In this document: positions 61,970 through 64,000 of the stretch, one piece after another
How positions within the stretch are numbered: position 1 is the first letter of the stretch
Layout of the letters: each line of letters opens with the position of its first letter
Assembly: GCA_023055505.1 (NCBI GenBank)
Contig: JALIRH010000013.1
Coordinates: 558,001 to 622,000 of the forward strand
Reading direction: 5' to 3'
Origin: Callipepla californica brunnescens
Lineage: Eukaryota; Chordata; Aves; Galliformes; Odontophoridae
DNA: 64,000 nucleotides
Notes under the pieces: generated by a model
Database searches by the model: none
What the model saw: only the letters and a program-made list of their open reading frames with translations
What the model was told of the DNA's origin: nothing
Program-made: the position numbers and the translations under genes

Positions 61970-64000
61970 TTAAAGCTAGTGCATTACTCTGAACAACAAC
62001 TTCATTGTCACCATGCCTGCAGCACTGAGTCATGCATCAGAGACTTCTTCACACACTGGAACACAAGGATGTAACATGCAGAGACTGTGTCCAGCCCTGA
62101 AACACGGCAAAGACCGCGAACAACAGCCTGACAACACCTCCAACCAAACCTCCAACCTCCACCTTCACCAATGTGTCACTAGGAAGGTGCACCATAAGGA
62201 CAATGAGTAAGACTTGAGTTCTCACCTTCATGAATACTCAGGAGCAGTGAGCCTACATCCCATGGCACCAGGTTTTGGCATAACGAGCCAAAGTTATTAA
62301 GCACTCATTTCTACCTACTTCTACTTCACCCACATATAGGTCAAAAATATATGTTTTTTTTTTCTTTAAACCAACTTTTCCCTTGCCTGTGCAGGCAATT
62401 GCTAAGAAAATTCTGATATTTATTAGTTCCATTTTAGAAAAAAACTAATTTTGACAATCCAGAAAGAACATTTTCATAGTTTAGAAATTTTCATCTGGTT
62501 TACAGTAGGAAATAATGTACTGCTCTCTTTTCAGAGAGAGAAGCTAAATATAAAATGTGTCTGTTGTGTGGTATAATAGAGGTTGATCTACCTTCTCAGC
62601 AGAGATTCAAATATATGTGGCATTTGTATATGAGTATCTTCAATGATAATTAAGTACCTTATGTGTTTCTACATATTATACTGTGCTGTTAATGTATTCA
62701 AACCACCATTAATCTACAATGGTAAAAATTTAAAAAGATTTAATAGAATAGGCTGTGAAATAGGCATCCAAGAACACTTCTGTGGAAGTTAGGGAAATGA
62801 ATTAGACAAAAAAATGTTTTCCCATACTTGATTAACTTGCGATTTCATGTACAGAGAGAATTCAGACACTACAGGAGAAACACATCTACTATATTCAGAG
62901 TAAACAAGATATTGAAAATGTAATTGTATCAAAAAGTAGCTGTGTTGTAAGAATCTGCAAATCTGCACTGGCAGAATTAAGAGCAGCTGAATCATTTCTC
63001 TAAGTGCTCTATGACAGTGTTTTATTCGCTACACTGTTGGAGGAACTATTCCCCTGTCTGCCAAAGGGTTTAACACAGGACACCCTCACAAAATTCATTC
63101 CTACCCAGGAAAGGGTTTGTGGTTAGTCTTGTATCTCTTTGCATAATGCAGCCAGCGGTTTCTTCATATAGGATTGGATCTTTCCTTAATCTAAGTACTA
63201 AAACTCCTGCCTGGATCATGTGCTTTTATTGTTTGACTGCAGACACAATTCACTAACAATAAAGCAATCTGCTGTGAATGTGGCAGAAAAGGCATGCAAG
63301 CAAAGGTATCAAATACAGCCTAGCACCTTCAGTTCCCAATGTGGTCAAGAATTCTAAGCTTTAACTGGGGCATATATTTTATTTCAGATGCTACTACCGA
63401 ATAAGAGAGTTTGGTATGAAAAATCTCTAACTTAACAGTTAATTTCCATTTAGTCTTAGAATGGATTTCTAGCAAATTTTCAAATTTCAGTTCAGATTTT
63501 ACATCTTAAGAAGAAAGGATTCCTTAATTTCCTGGCTTCTTGTTTAATTTCTAGTGTGAGTGACAAAAAGAATGACTGAGATTAAGCAATGTTCTTCCCG
63601 GTTTATTACTTAGAGATGAGTGACATAAATCAAGATTCTTATCCTGTATACCAGAATGCAAAAAATATATTACCTTACCAATTTCAGTGCATACTTCAGC
63701 TATCTGCCAAACAGGAGCAAGAAAAGATGGTCCTACTGACCTCAGACTTAAGTTACAGTATGTCTTTTTATTGCACTACAGCAGCTAAAGAAAATACATA
63801 TTGCTAAAATAGCCTTTGGAAAAACATCTTAGCATATGGAGCTTGTTTGGCATAGGCTTGACTAAACATCCACTGCAAAAAGTGCCTATGGCAGGAGTAC
63901 ACAGTGTTCCAGTTAAGCCAGTCTTTTGAGTAGCAAATCTGACTGAACAGTGAGAAGTCCAACTATTGTCCCAGGGATGAGGAAAGAACTGACCTTCTCC

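Larger units (their letters stand above)
60573..64000. other. AT-rich non-coding sequence with microsatellites
   Basis: An (AAAC)n repeat at 61821-61855 and an (ATTTT/ATTTC)n repeat at 61931-61969. No gene or interspersed repeat is recognised to the end of the window. Confidence 0.55.

Noticed and set aside
1..64000. tRNA, rRNA or snRNA genes
   Set aside because: No conserved B-box-like GGTTCGAATCC or other RNA-gene landmark was seen by eye; a tRNAscan or Rfam search would be decisive.

Overview
The window looks like vertebrate, specifically avian, nuclear DNA. It is AT-rich and non-coding. The interspersed repeats are dominated by 5'-truncated CR1 LINEs, many of which still end in the bird-type octamer (ATTCTATG-like) tail. 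The rest are avian-type retroviral LTRs. The CR1 and LTR types fit a galliform bird best, but I cannot fix the species from sequence alone. I see no host protein-coding exon, tRNA, rRNA, CRISPR array or operon, so the stretch reads as intergenic or deep intronic.

Layout. 1-9.4 kb: an old CR1 copy, a second CR1 tail, an LTR 3' fragment near 4.6 kb, and a minus-strand CR1 (7.6-9.4 kb) split by a 912-bp solo LTR with perfect 5-bp target duplications. 13.67-16.75 kb: a heavily deleted class-I (gammaretrovirus-like) endogenous retrovirus on the minus strand. It has one LTR, a polypurine tract and three pol fragments. 18.9-28.1 kb: a CR1-rich block. It includes the best-preserved copy (23.3-25.9 kb, with a 459-codon reverse-transcriptase frame), an LTR fragment at 26.0-26.4 kb, and a CR1 whose middle third is inverted (26.7-28.1 kb). 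32.2-36.4 kb: an LTR fragment, then a 1.35-kb TTCC/GGAA satellite-like array, enclosed by two inverted copies of a CR1 piece. 37.6-39.4 kb: three CR1 pieces in alternating orientation. 44.1-44.8 and 56.8-57.6 kb: two more solo LTRs of the 8.3-kb family, in opposite orientations. 47.6-48.2 kb: a solo LTR of another family. 52.0-52.4 kb: a third LTR type. 49.3, 59.2 and 60.3 kb: short CR1 tails. The remaining tracts are AT-rich with scattered microsatellites.

The only coding capacity is retroelement debris: CR1 endonuclease and reverse transcriptase, and ERV pol. Nothing here appears to act together as a system. I found no convincing new biological system. The items most worth a second look are structural: the inverted CR1 segment, the inverted repeat enclosing the TTCC array, and the deletion-derived ERV.
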